Shown here in pieces: positions 1 through 8,516 of a stretch of 64,000 nt of DNA (positions are counted from its first letter, which is position 1; each line of letters begins with the position of its first letter). Source of the stretch: Pseudomonas pseudonitroreducens (GTDB lineage: Bacteria; Pseudomonadota; Gammaproteobacteria; Pseudomonadales; Pseudomonadaceae). A model generated the notes under the pieces. The model made no database searches and had not been told where the DNA came from. It saw nothing but the letters and a program-made list of their open reading frames with translations. The stretch is taken from assembly GCF_021603645.1 (NCBI RefSeq), contig NZ_BQHJ01000001.1, forward strand, positions 806,001 through 870,000. Direction: 5' to 3'. A program made the translations under genes and the position numbers.

Positions 1-283
1 CAAGCGCCTCGGCGCCGCGGCTCTGGCACGACTCGGCCCGGCACAGGCGCAGCGTATGGCGGGCCGGCGGCGCGGTACGGAAGTCGTGGTAGAAGCTGAT
101 TACCCCGCGCACCTCGGCAACGCTGAGATTCAGGGCGTGGGCGATTTCCGGCAGGGCCGCATCGGGGATGTAGCCGACACAGTCCTGGATGCCGTGTAGC
201 ACCGGCAGCAGGGCGCCGGGCGTGGCTTTCAGGCGTTCCAGCAGCGCGTGGATCAGGGGCAGGTGAAGCGAATCATCAGGCAT
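1..283 (-). CDS. fdsG: NAD-dependent formate dehydrogenase gamma subunit (NuoE-like), partial
   Basis: The first 94 residues of a thioredoxin-like [2Fe-2S] protein of the NuoE/FdsG family; the rest lies beyond the left edge. The N-terminal helical part is followed by the start of the ferredoxin fold, with the first cysteine pair C81-x4-C86 visible; the second pair would lie outside the window. A GAGGT ribosome site precedes the ATG at 283. In soluble formate dehydrogenases this small subunit passes electrons between the molybdenum subunit and the NADH-forming subunit. It is usually the first gene of fdsGBACD, which fits its position here as the first gene of a leftward operon. A stand-alone NuoE-type subunit of another hydrogenase or dehydrogenase cannot be excluded without the downstream genes. 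Confidence 0.8.
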   Translation of the reverse strand, partial: MPDDSLHLPLIHALLERLKATPGALLPVLHGIQDCVGYIPDAALPEIAHALNLSVAEVRGVISFYHDFRTAPPARHTLRLCRAESCQSRGAEAL

Positions 284-670
284 ACAGCGCACCTCGATAT
301 CGCGGATGCCCGCCAGGGGCGGCGCTCCGGAATCCTTCGGCTGCGGCGTACCGGCCACGTCACGGTTGGCGTGGCTGTTCGGGGCGCCATTGTTATTATC
401 CGGCCAGGCATCTGGGCGCGCCTGGTCCTCGACAGTATGGAAGCTTGCCATTGCTGCTGCCCAAGGATTGCACCGCAGCGACCCTGCGCATCCTGAAACC
501 GACAGACCCTTAAACCGACAGACTGCCGAAACGGCCACGCTGTCCGCTCAAAGCCCCCTTGTTGGCCGGCAAAGCCCTCGGGGACGAACGGTCAGCGACT
601 TAACCTGCCCGCTACCCATGACAACAAGAATCCGCGCTGCCGGTCCGCGCGGGAAGAACAGGGGAGCACC
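284..670. other. Divergent intergenic region between fdsG and the cytochrome gene
   Basis: No convincing gene is seen in these 387 bases. The region must hold the promoters for leftward fdsG and for the rightward cytochrome c cluster. The only local structure noticed is a 12-base direct repeat at 496-523, listed separately. Confidence 0.5.
496..523. repeat. Tandem 12-bp direct repeat
   Basis: AAACCGACAGAC occurs at 496-507 and again at 512-523, a start-to-start spacing of 16 bp. It lies in the divergent promoter region about 150 bp upstream of the cytochrome gene. It may be a regulator site or a chance duplication. Confidence 0.35.
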
Positions 671-1039
671 ATGCACAAACCCGCAACACCCTGGCTGCAG
701 ATTGCCTTGCTGGCCCTGGCTGGCCTGCTCGGCGGCTGTGGTGACGACGCCGCGCCGACACCCCCCCGCAACGCCGCCGCTCTGGCGCCTGCCGACCCCG
801 CCCTGGCGAAGATCTACGACAGCAGCTGCAAGCTCTGCCACGCCAACCCGGCCTCCGGGGCGCCGCAGAGTGGTGACGGGAAAGCCTGGCAACCGCGCGT
901 CGCCCAGGGTTCCGACAGCCTGCTGGACCACAGCATCAACGGTTACAAGGGCATGCCGCCGATGGGCATGTGCATGCAGTGCTCGGAGGAGCAATTCCTT
1001 GCGCTGATCTCATTCATGTCCGGCCAGCAAGTCCAATAG
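671..1039 (+). CDS. Cytochrome c5-like lipoprotein
   Basis: A 122-residue protein with a type II signal peptide ending in a lipobox (LGGC, Cys about residue 24), so it is predicted to be membrane-anchored in the periplasm. One haem-binding motif, CKLCH, sits near residues 55-59. A later segment, MGMCMQCSEEQF, resembles the conserved C-terminal cysteine-containing loop of cytochrome c5, which also supplies the Met ligand region. Its ribosome site is AGGGGAG. It is 16 bp ahead of a Tat-exported flavin oxidase and is probably that enzyme's electron acceptor. The family assignment is firm; the partnership is inferred from gene order. Confidence 0.85.
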   Translation: MHKPATPWLQIALLALAGLLGGCGDDAAPTPPRNAAALAPADPALAKIYDSSCKLCHANPASGAPQSGDGKAWQPRVAQGSDSLLDHSINGYKGMPPMGMCMQCSEEQFLALISFMSGQQVQ

Positions 1040-1055
1040 GCGAGGGGAGCATTCG

Positions 1056-2450
1056 ATGACCATTCATCTCACCCGGCGCCAGCTGCTGCGCAGCGCAGGC
1101 GTTGCCGGCGCGTTCGCGGCGCTTTCCAGCAGCCCGATGGCCGCCGAGCTGGCCCGTGCGCCGCGACTGATTCCCTGGCGCAACTGGTCCGGCGGGCAGA
1201 GCTGCCTGCCGGCGGCACGCCTGGCGCCGCAGAGCCTGGACGAACTGGTGCAGGTCATTCGCCAGGCCCAGGGCAAGGTACGCCCGGTGGGCTCGGCGCA
1301 TTCCTTCAGCGCCCTGGTACCCACCGATGGCACGCTGGTGTCGCTGGCCTACTTCAACGGCCTGCTCGGCCATGATGCCGACACGCTGCAGGCGGAATTC
1401 GCCGCAGGTACGCCCATGTCGCTCATGGGACCGGCGTTGAAGGAGATCGGCCAGGCCCTGCCGAACATGTCGGATATCGACTACCAGACACTGGCCGGGG
1501 CGATCTCCACCTCGACCCATGGCACCGGCGTCGGCTTCGGCTCCTACTCCACCGGCGTGACCGGCCTGCAACTGGTGACCGCCAGCGGTGACGTGCTGGA
1601 CTGCGACGCCCAGCGCCATCCCGAGGTGTTCAACGCCGCGCGGGTATCCCTTGGCGCCTTCGGCATCGCCACCCGCGTGCGCCTGCAGAATCGCCAGGCG
1701 TTCCGCCTGCACGAACGGCAGTGGATCGCCAGCACCGAGGAGCTGCTGGAGGACGTGGAGAAGAACACCCGCGAGAACCAACACTGGGAAATGCAGGTGC
1801 TGACCCACTCCGACTACGCGCTGTCCATCGCCCTCAACGAGACCAGCGACCCGGCCACGCCGCCGCTGGACCCGGCCAAGGAGGGTGGCAACGAGTACGT
1901 CAGCATCATCGAGAACCTCGACAAGTACGGCAGCGACTTCCCCGCCGCGCGGCGCTTCCTGCTCAACAGCCTGCGCCATGTCGCCAGCTTCGACGACCGC
2001 ATCGGCGACTCCTACGACATCTTCGCCAACGTGCGTAACGTGCGTTTCAACGAGATGGAGTATTCGGTCCCCGCCGAGCACGGCCCGGCCTGCCTGCGCG
2101 AGATTCTCAAGCTGATCAACGACAAGGACCTGCGCACCTGGTTCCCCATCGAGTACCGCTACGTGAAGGCCGACGACATTCCCCTGAGCATGTTCGAGGG
2201 GCGCGACAGCTGTTCGATCTCCGTGCACCAGCACTACAGCATGGACCACCACAACTTCTTCGCCGCCGTCGAACCGATCTTCTGGAAGTACGCCGGCCGC
2301 CCGCACTGGGGCAAGCTGCACACGCTGAATGCGCGCACGCTGCAACCGCTGTATCCGCGCTGGAAGGAATTCACCGAGGTGCGCCGCGAGCTGGACCCGC
2401 AGGGCAAGTTCCTCAATGCCCACCTGTCATCGATCCTGGGCGTGGCCTGA
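1056..2450 (+). CDS. Tat-exported FAD-linked oxidase of the D-arabinono-1,4-lactone oxidase family
   Basis: A 464-residue protein. The N-terminus carries a twin-arginine signal (RRQLLRSAG, then a hydrophobic stretch and an AAE-type cleavage site near residue 30). The FAD-binding domain of the vanillyl-alcohol-oxidase superfamily has the segment RPVGSAHSFS, in which H82 is at the usual site of covalent FAD attachment. The C-terminus holds the typical ALO-domain run RPHWGKLH, ending in DPQGKFLNAHL. Family members oxidise aldonolactones, alditols or related hydroxy compounds. The natural substrate is unknown, and the adjacent cytochrome suggests electrons go to the respiratory chain and not to oxygen. 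It is the second gene of a three-gene cluster with only 16 bp gaps. Confidence 0.85.
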   Translation: MTIHLTRRQLLRSAGVAGAFAALSSSPMAAELARAPRLIPWRNWSGGQSCLPAARLAPQSLDELVQVIRQAQGKVRPVGSAHSFSALVPTDGTLVSLAYFNGLLGHDADTLQAEFAAGTPMSLMGPALKEIGQALPNMSDIDYQTLAGAISTSTHGTGVGFGSYSTGVTGLQLVTASGDVLDCDAQRHPEVFNAARVSLGAFGIATRVRLQNRQAFRLHERQWIASTEELLEDVEKNTRENQHWEMQVLTHSDYALSIALNETSDPATPPLDPAKEGGNEYVSIIENLDKYGSDFPAARRFLLNSLRHVASFDDRIGDSYDIFANVRNVRFNEMEYSVPAEHGPACLREILKLINDKDLRTWFPIEYRYVKADDIPLSMFEGRDSCSISVHQHYSMDHHNFFAAVEPIFWKYAGRPHWGKLHTLNARTLQPLYPRWKEFTEVRRELDPQGKFLNAHLSSILGVA

Positions 2451-2466
2451 CAAGGAAGAACAACCC

Positions 2467-3744
2467 ATGAAACGACGCAATTTCATCGTCGGCGCGGCGG
2501 GCGCGGGCGTTCTGCTCGCCGGTGCCGGCGCCTGGCTGCGGCCGGGTGACCACGGCGCCCCCTACGACGACTACTTTGCCCGGCTGAACCGCGAGTTGCG
2601 CGAGCACGGGCCGATGCGCCCGGTCATGCTGATTGATCTCGACCGGCTGGACCACAACGTCGATGCGGTGATGCAGTCGGTGGCGCGCACCGGCAAGCAC
2701 CTGCGCGTGGTGGAGAAGTCCCTGCCGTCGCCGCACCTGCTCGACTACATCGCCAAGCGCGCCGGCACGCGGCGGATGATGTCGTTCCACCAGCCTTTCC
2801 TCAATCATGATGCCGAGCGCTTCCCCGACTCCGACCTGCTGCTGGGCAAGCCGCTGCCGGTCGGCTCGGCGCAGCAGTTCTACGAGAATCTGCGTGGTCC
2901 CTTCGATCCGACCAGCCAACTGCAGTGGCTGCTCGATACTCCCGAGCGCCTGCAGCAGTACCTGGCGCTGGCACAAGGGCGCAATACCCGGCTGCGGATC
3001 AACATCGAGCTGGACGTCGGGTTGCACCGGGGCGGGGTGGCCGACCATGAGACCCTGGACAGGATGCTCACGATCATCGGCGCCAACCCGCAACACCTGG
3101 AGTTCGCCGGCTTCATGGGTTACGACCCCTTCGTCGGCATGGGCGTGCCCGAGATCCTCGGCTCGCCGGAGGAACTGTTCGCCAAGGTGATGACCCTGTA
3201 TGACGGCTTCGTCGACTACGCCCGCACCCGCCATGCGCCGCTGTGGAAGCCGGGCCTGACACTGAACACCGCCGGCAGCCCGAGCTTCCGCATGCACGAG
3301 AACGAACGCACCAGCAGCGAAGTGTCGGTGGGCTCGGCGCTGGTCAAGCCCACGCACTACGACCTGCCGTCGCTGGTGGAGCACCAGCCGGCCGCCTTTA
3401 TCGCCACACCGGTTATCAAGAGCACCGGCCCGGTGCGGATTCCGGCGCTGGACGACAAGTCGAAACTGTTCTCCTGGTGGGACCCGAACCAGCGCGAGAC
3501 CTTCTTCGTCTACGGCGGCAACTGGCTGGCCGAGCCCGAGTCACCCAGGGGATTGCAGTTCAACGGCCTGTACGGACGCAGCTCGAACCAGGAAATGGTC
3601 AACGGCTCCAGCGCCGTCGGGCTGAAGGTGGACGACCAGATATTCCTGCGCCCGACCCAGTCCGAGTCGATCCTCCTGCAGTTCGGTGACCTCCTGGCTG
3701 TGCGTGGGGGGCGTATCGTCGAGCAGTGGCCGGTTTACAGCTGA
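2467..3744 (+). CDS. Tat-exported PLP protein of the alanine racemase N-terminal / D-threonine aldolase-like fold
   Basis: A 425-residue protein starting at 2467 after an AAGGAAG site; an open frame extends further upstream but overlaps the preceding gene. The N-terminus (KRRNFIVG followed by an Ala/Gly-rich hydrophobic segment) looks like a Tat signal. The body has the layout of DSD1-type fold-III PLP enzymes: a likely PLP lysine in RVVEKSLPSP near residue 80, a barrel with INIELDVGLHRGG, and a C-terminal beta domain. Known relatives are D-threonine/D-serine aldolases, dehydratases and racemases, usually cytosolic, so export is unusual. Gene order ties it to the flavin oxidase and cytochrome. 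The exact reaction cannot be read from the sequence. Confidence 0.75.
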   Translation: MKRRNFIVGAAGAGVLLAGAGAWLRPGDHGAPYDDYFARLNRELREHGPMRPVMLIDLDRLDHNVDAVMQSVARTGKHLRVVEKSLPSPHLLDYIAKRAGTRRMMSFHQPFLNHDAERFPDSDLLLGKPLPVGSAQQFYENLRGPFDPTSQLQWLLDTPERLQQYLALAQGRNTRLRINIELDVGLHRGGVADHETLDRMLTIIGANPQHLEFAGFMGYDPFVGMGVPEILGSPEELFAKVMTLYDGFVDYARTRHAPLWKPGLTLNTAGSPSFRMHENERTSSEVSVGSALVKPTHYDLPSLVEHQPAAFIATPVIKSTGPVRIPALDDKSKLFSWWDPNQRETFFVYGGNWLAEPESPRGLQFNGLYGRSSNQEMVNGSSAVGLKVDDQIFLRPTQSESILLQFGDLLAVRGGRIVEQWPVYS

Positions 3745-3762
3745 ACCTGGATAGCGGTGGAG

Positions 3763-3794
3763 AAACCCCCAGGCCAGCGGCCTGAGGTTTTTTT
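3763..3794 (+). terminator. Rho-independent terminator
   Basis: A hairpin just after the stop of the PLP protein: CAGGCC-AGC-GGCCTG with flanking AAACC/GGTTT pairing, followed by a run of seven T. This is a classical intrinsic terminator and marks the end of the cytochrome/oxidase/PLP operon. Confidence 0.85.
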
Positions 3795-4003
3795 CGCTGC
3801 GCGATCGGACGGCCCTCCTGTCGTCGCCAGGCGTGCATGCGCAGACGCCGAGTGGCACTGCGCCCGGCCGGGTTTGAACTAGTCTTGGAAAACGGCGGGA
3901 CAGCCCCGGTCCCGCCCGTGGCTTTCGCCTGTGACGCGCACCGGCAGCGCGCCACGGGCTTGTCCGTCAGCCGGTCATCCAGCTCAGCAGGAAGGTTCAC
4001 ATC

Positions 4004-5491
4004 ATGGGACGCCGCACTCTCGCTTCCGTGTGCCTGTTGTTCGCGTTTCTGTTCTCCCTGGCTGCCCATGCCGCGCAGCCCGCATTGCCCGAGGCCAGGT
4101 TGACCCAGCAGGAAGAGGCGGAGGTCCGGGCGATGGTGCTGCCGGTGCCGCCAGCCTGGAAAGGCGACCTGGACGGCATGCGCGAGCGCCGCCTGGTGCG
4201 CATCCTCGTTCCCTACAGCCGGACCTTCTTTGCCGTGGACCGCGGCCGCCAAGGCGGCATCAGCTACGAGCTGGGCAAGGCCCTGGAGGCCTGGCTGAAC
4301 AAGCAGTACCCCTACGCGGAGAAATCCCTGCAATGGCGCGTCCTGTTCATTCCCACCCCCCGGGACCAGTTGATGCCGCAGTTGCAGGCCGGCGTCGGCG
4401 ACATTGCCGCCGGGGGCCTGACCATCACTGATAGCCGCCTGCAGTCGGTGGACTTCGCCGCGCCGTTCGCCATCGGCGTCAAGGAGGTGGTGGTGACCGC
4501 GCCGGGCCACAAGCCGCTGGGCAGCCTGGAGGAACTGGCCGGGCAGGAACTCATGGTGCGCCCATCGAGCAGCTACTACGAACATCTGCAGTCGCTCAAC
4601 GAGTCCTTCACCGGGAAAGGCCTGGCACCGATTACGGTCAAGGCGGCCGACGAAAACCTCGAGTCTGAAGACCTGCTGGAGATGGTCAATGCCGGGCTGA
4701 TTCCCGCCACGGTGGTGGACCTGTACATCGCCCGGGCCTGGAGCGCGTTGTACCAGCAGATGCAGGTGCACCAGGACCTCGTGATCAATGCCCAGGGTTC
4801 CGAGTTCGCCTGGGCGGTTCGCAAGAACAGCCCGCAGCTGCTGAAGGTGCTGGACGCCTTCGTGCAGACCCACAAGGTCGGCACGACCTTCGGCAACTCC
4901 CTGCGCAACAAGTACGTGAAGAACAGCAAGCGCCTGTTCGACGCGACCTCGGAAGCCGAGATGAAGAACTTCCGCGACATGGTCGGGCTGTTCCAGAAAC
5001 ACGCCGGGACCTATGACTTCGACTACCTGATGCTGGTCGCCCAGGGCTTCCAGGAGTCGCAGCTGAACCAGAAGGCGCGCAGCTCGCGTGGCGCGGTCGG
5101 GGTCATGCAGATGAAACCCAGTACCGCGGCGGACCGCTCGGTGGCCATCCGCGGCATCGACAAGAGTGCGGACAAGAACATCGAGGCCGGCACCAAGTAC
5201 ATGCGCCTGTTGGCCGACAAATACCTCAACGACCCGCAGCTGACGCCGCTGAACAAGACGCTGATGACATTCGCCGCCTACAACGCCGGGCCCGGCAACC
5301 TGATGAAGTTCCGCCGCCTGGCTCAGGAATCCGGGCTCGACCCGAACATCTGGTTCGGCAACGTCGAGCACGCCGCCGCACGCGTGGTAGGGCGTGAAAC
5401 CGTCGACTACGTCGGCAACATCTACAAGTACTACGTGGCTTACAAACTGGCGGAAGACAACAATCAACGGCGACAGGCAGAGCAGCAGTAA
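4004..5491 (+). CDS. MltF-like lytic transglycosylase with a solute-binding domain
   Basis: A 495-residue exported protein with a signal peptide cut near AHA-AQ (residue ~24). Residues ~60-300 form a type 3 amino-acid-binding-protein domain. Residues ~330-470 form a family 1 SLT transglycosylase domain with the catalytic glutamate in the QESQLNQ motif, followed by GAVGVMQMKP and the AAYNAGPGN signature. This is the MltF arrangement, in which the binding domain modulates cleavage of peptidoglycan glycan strands. AGGAAGG precedes the ATG. It is a single-gene unit, and the next gene is convergent. It may be an MltF paralogue and not the housekeeping copy. Confidence 0.85.
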   Translation: MGRRTLASVCLLFAFLFSLAAHAAQPALPEARLTQQEEAEVRAMVLPVPPAWKGDLDGMRERRLVRILVPYSRTFFAVDRGRQGGISYELGKALEAWLNKQYPYAEKSLQWRVLFIPTPRDQLMPQLQAGVGDIAAGGLTITDSRLQSVDFAAPFAIGVKEVVVTAPGHKPLGSLEELAGQELMVRPSSSYYEHLQSLNESFTGKGLAPITVKAADENLESEDLLEMVNAGLIPATVVDLYIARAWSALYQQMQVHQDLVINAQGSEFAWAVRKNSPQLLKVLDAFVQTHKVGTTFGNSLRNKYVKNSKRLFDATSEAEMKNFRDMVGLFQKHAGTYDFDYLMLVAQGFQESQLNQKARSSRGAVGVMQMKPSTAADRSVAIRGIDKSADKNIEAGTKYMRLLADKYLNDPQLTPLNKTLMTFAAYNAGPGNLMKFRRLAQESGLDPNIWFGNVEHAAARVVGRETVDYVGNIYKYYVAYKLAEDNNQRRQAEQQ

Positions 5492-5599
5492 GCGTCCGGC
5501 AGGCAAGCTGAGGAACGCTCGCCATTGCCGGCGCCTGGTGGTTTTGTCACCGGCTAATTGCAACGCCTGGCGAGGGGCGGCCAGCGAAGCGGAGGGGAC

Positions 5600-6970
5600 C
5601 TACGATGGACGGCTCCCCAGGCGACGTTCTTCCCACCAGTCCCAGGCCTTGAGTCCCTGGCGCGCCACGCGGCCGCAGAGGAAGGCAAGCGTGTCGCTGC
5701 CGATGGAACAGGACTTGCGATTCACGATCCAGAAGTTCGTCAGCTCGGTGTTCCTGCCATTGAGCAGGTCGGCGATGGTCCGGCCGTTGAGGTGGCTCAG
5801 CGCAACGCCATGGCCGAAACAACCGCCGGAATAGATGACGCGTTCGTCACCGACGAAGCTGATCTCGGGCACCATGTCCGCGGTGACCGAAACCGGTCCG
5901 CCCCAGCGGTAGTCGATGCGCACGTCCTTGAGCTGCGGGTAGATCCACTTCAGGTGTGCCTCGCAGTGTTGCCAGCTCATGGGCGACGGCACTTCCTCCA
6001 TGGGCGCCGACCGATAGACGAGCGCATCGCCGCCACCCATGGCGATCCGTCCATCCACAGTAGGGCGGAAGTAATGAAGCATCTGGCGGTTGTCGCCGAA
6101 GGATTCGCGGTTCTTCCAGCCGATGCTGTCCCATTGCTGCGCGCTGAGCGGCTCGGTCACGACCTGGTAGGTCCAGAGCGGTACCTGCCGGGCCTGCAGA
6201 GCGCGGGTATCAGGGACTTGCCGTGAATAGGCATTGGTCGCCACCACGAGCTTGTCGCAGGTGACCGTGCCTGCGGGAGTGGTGAGGGTAATCGCGGCGG
6301 CGGAGCGTTCGACGTTGGTCACGGGTGTCGATTCGTGGATGGTCACTCCGGCCGATTCTGCCAGCCCCTTGAGCGCGCGGACCTGCTTGCAGGGGTTCAG
6401 GTAGCCGGTGGCGGATTCGTAGATGGCACTGTTGAAGCGCTCGGAATGGAAGTCCTGGCGGACCTGTGCCTGCTCCCGCCAGCGCATGTCACCGGCAATG
6501 CCCAGGTCGTCGAACAACTGGTAGCTCTTCTTCAGGCGATCCGCCTGTTGTTTCGAGTAGCTGATGCGGACCAAGCCGTTATGACGGTAGTCGGCGTCGA
6601 GTCGGTTTTCTTCGATCAGGTCACGGGTGTAGGCAACGGCCTTCTCGAGGTAACGATGGGCCTCGACCAACTTCTCCTTGCCCCAGCGCAGCAACACCAG
6701 TTCCGGCTCCAGGCCAAACATTTTGGTGCTGAAGCCGGCGTTGCGGCCGCTGGCGCCAAAGCCGATGACATGGGCTTCGAGTACCACCACGCGGGCGTTC
6801 GGGTTGTCCTTCTTGAATTGCCAGGCGCTATTGAGGCCGGTGAAGCCGCCGCCAATGACCGCCACGTCCACCTTGAGGTTTTCCTTCAGCGCGGGGTTGG
6901 GCGCGTAAGGGCCGAAGTCGTGCTGCCAGAAGGACTTGCTGTCCGTTGCCGGAATGTTGCTGCTGGTCAT
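5600..6970 (-). CDS. FAD-dependent amine/amino-acid oxidase (DadA/PuuB-like)
   Basis: A 456-residue protein of the D-amino-acid-oxidase fold. The Rossmann motif VAVIGGGFTGLNSA lies near residues 35-48, followed by the family's FGASGRNAGF segment. The C-terminal part has the YSGGCFGHGVALSHLNG run that closes the FAD site. Relatives include gamma-glutamylputrescine oxidase and other secondary-amine oxidases producing aldehyde or imine, ammonia and H2O2. The SGRNAG motif favours the PuuB/OrdL branch. It lies 186 bp downstream of an AraC-type regulator on the same strand, which probably controls it. The substrate is unknown. Confidence 0.8.
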   Translation of the reverse strand: MTSSNIPATDSKSFWQHDFGPYAPNPALKENLKVDVAVIGGGFTGLNSAWQFKKDNPNARVVVLEAHVIGFGASGRNAGFSTKMFGLEPELVLLRWGKEKLVEAHRYLEKAVAYTRDLIEENRLDADYRHNGLVRISYSKQQADRLKKSYQLFDDLGIAGDMRWREQAQVRQDFHSERFNSAIYESATGYLNPCKQVRALKGLAESAGVTIHESTPVTNVERSAAAITLTTPAGTVTCDKLVVATNAYSRQVPDTRALQARQVPLWTYQVVTEPLSAQQWDSIGWKNRESFGDNRQMLHYFRPTVDGRIAMGGGDALVYRSAPMEEVPSPMSWQHCEAHLKWIYPQLKDVRIDYRWGGPVSVTADMVPEISFVGDERVIYSGGCFGHGVALSHLNGRTIADLLNGRNTELTNFWIVNRKSCSIGSDTLAFLCGRVARQGLKAWDWWEERRLGSRPS

Positions 6971-7156
6971 CCTCTCAATCTCTTCTTGTCGGTCTGTTGA
7001 TAGGAAAAACAGGGCCGTTGGGACGCAGGCCGAGGTAATCGACAGCCCATGCTTACGGCAGGATGGTCGGGAGGGTAGTGGCGAGGCGGGGCGGCTGGAT
7101 TGTCAGCGTGCGCCAGCATTTGTGCCGCGCGCGCCAATCTTCCGGAAAGGGGTGGA

Positions 7157-8152
7157 TCAGCTGTTGGCTCGATGGCTGCTGCGGTACTGCTGCGGCGAGT
7201 GGCCGGTCCAGCGACGGAAGGCGCGGGTGAAGGAGCCGGATTCGGCATAGCCCACCAGTAACGAGATTTCCGTCATGGAGTAGTCCGAGTCCTTGATGTA
7301 GGCCAGCGCCAGCTCCCGGCGAACGTCCTCGACCAGTGCGGAATACTCGATGCCATGTTCCTTGAGGCGCCGCTGCAGCGTGCGTCGGCTGAGGTTCAAC
7401 TGCGCGCCGATTTCGTCCAGGGACGGCGCGCCGCTGCTCATCTCGGCGGCGATCATGCGCGTTACCTGGGCAAGCAGTTCATTGGAGACCGAGCGTTCCT
7501 CTCGTTCCCGTTCCAGGTAGGGCTCCAGCGCCTTGTACAGTCGCTCGTTGCCATGAACTACCGGCATCTGCAGGGTCTGTAGCGGGAACAGAATGCGGTT
7601 GGTGGGCTGGTTGAAGTAGAGCGGGCACTGGAAGACATGCTTGTGCATGGAAAGGTCGTCCGGGCGGTCGTGTTCGAAGTCCAGGCGCAGGGGCTTGAGG
7701 GAGCTGCTGGTGATGAGATTGAGCATGCGCAGGACGCAGGTGATGGCGAACTCGGCGTCCTGCCGTCGCTGCAGGATGGTCGGAATGCTGACCCGATACT
7801 CGACGGCCAGCGCGTTGGCGTCGACCTCGACGTTGAAGTGCGATTCCTGGGCGAAGACCACGATGAACTGCTGCAGCGTCTTCAAGGCCTTTTCGACGCT
7901 GGGCGCGCAACCCAGCGCGTGGCCGAGGGCGCCGAAATCATCGGCTTCGGTCTGGAAGCCCAGTTCGATGCCGATGCTCGGGTTGTGCTGCGCGGCGGCC
8001 TCCCAGAGCGCGACGTACTGCTCGCCGGGGATCTCGACATCGGCACGCTCCAGCACCCTTCGGTCGATTCCCAGCGGGCCGAGATAGGGCTCGAAGCAGT
8101 CCCTGAATCGACGGAAGAAATTCTCGGACACCACCGTACGTACCCGCTTCAT
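7157..8152 (-). CDS. AraC-family transcriptional regulator (OruR/ArgR-like)
   Basis: A 331-residue protein with an N-terminal arabinose-binding-like effector domain (residues ~20-200) and a C-terminal AraC double helix-turn-helix (residues ~230-325). The latter includes LSRRTLQRRLKEHG and the second-helix run ISLLVGYAESGSFTRAFRRWTG. The ATG at 8152 gives an AAGG site 11 bp upstream; a GTG two codons earlier (8158) is the alternative. This domain pairing is typical of regulators sensing amino acids or their breakdown products in Pseudomonas, which fits the downstream oxidase gene. Confidence 0.85.
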   Translation of the reverse strand: MKRVRTVVSENFFRRFRDCFEPYLGPLGIDRRVLERADVEIPGEQYVALWEAAAQHNPSIGIELGFQTEADDFGALGHALGCAPSVEKALKTLQQFIVVFAQESHFNVEVDANALAVEYRVSIPTILQRRQDAEFAITCVLRMLNLITSSSLKPLRLDFEHDRPDDLSMHKHVFQCPLYFNQPTNRILFPLQTLQMPVVHGNERLYKALEPYLEREREERSVSNELLAQVTRMIAAEMSSGAPSLDEIGAQLNLSRRTLQRRLKEHGIEYSALVEDVRRELALAYIKDSDYSMTEISLLVGYAESGSFTRAFRRWTGHSPQQYRSSHRANS

Positions 8153-8329
8153 GTGCACCGTTGCCTTCTTGTTCGTCTGGTTCCGCTGTCGGTTCCATTA
8201 TTCCCCGGCCGAGCAGGTCGATCAGCTGCGGTTGGCGGTTTCCCGGCGCGCAGGCTCTGCACCGGGCCGCACGCAACACCCGCCGGAAGCGTCCTCGCCT
8301 CCCTACGATAATCGTTTCGACGTTTGACT

Positions 8330-8496
8330 GGTAAGTCGCGCGTGCAGATCGTCGGCGGAGGTTACCTGCGCGAGCTGTCCGCGGACGGCAGTCATTACAC
8401 GGTCGAGGGGAACCACCAGGACAACAAGATCAGCGAGATCAACGAGGGCACCAACCGAGTTCAGCAGATGGTCATAGCCCGGCAGGTCTTCGGTAG
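8330..8496 (+). pseudogene. Remnant of an acyl-CoA dehydrogenase C-terminus
   Basis: In the + frame the translation runs VQIVGGGYLRE, then a divergent stretch, then DNKISEINEGTNRVQQMVIA followed by RQVFG. This matches the conserved C-terminal end of acyl-CoA dehydrogenases (VQ..GG.GY.R..., DAKI..I.EGTN.IQ..VIAR). Only about 55 residues survive. The connecting segment is scrambled, no start codon or ribosome site is evident, and the frame runs on into unrelated sequence. I read it as a relic of a deleted gene. The EGTN motif is diagnostic enough to name the family, not the substrate. Confidence 0.6.
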
Positions 8497-8516
8497 ATCA
8501 GTGCCGACATGTGGGG

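Noticed and set aside
2329-2466. N-terminal extension of the PLP protein frame
   Set aside because: It lies inside the end of the flavin oxidase gene, is Arg/Cys-rich, and the ATG at 2467 has a good ribosome site and a Tat signal.
3599-5563. A 654-codon minus-strand open frame across the lytic transglycosylase gene
   Set aside because: Antisense shadow of a gene with clear SBP and SLT domains; no start context or recognisable motif.
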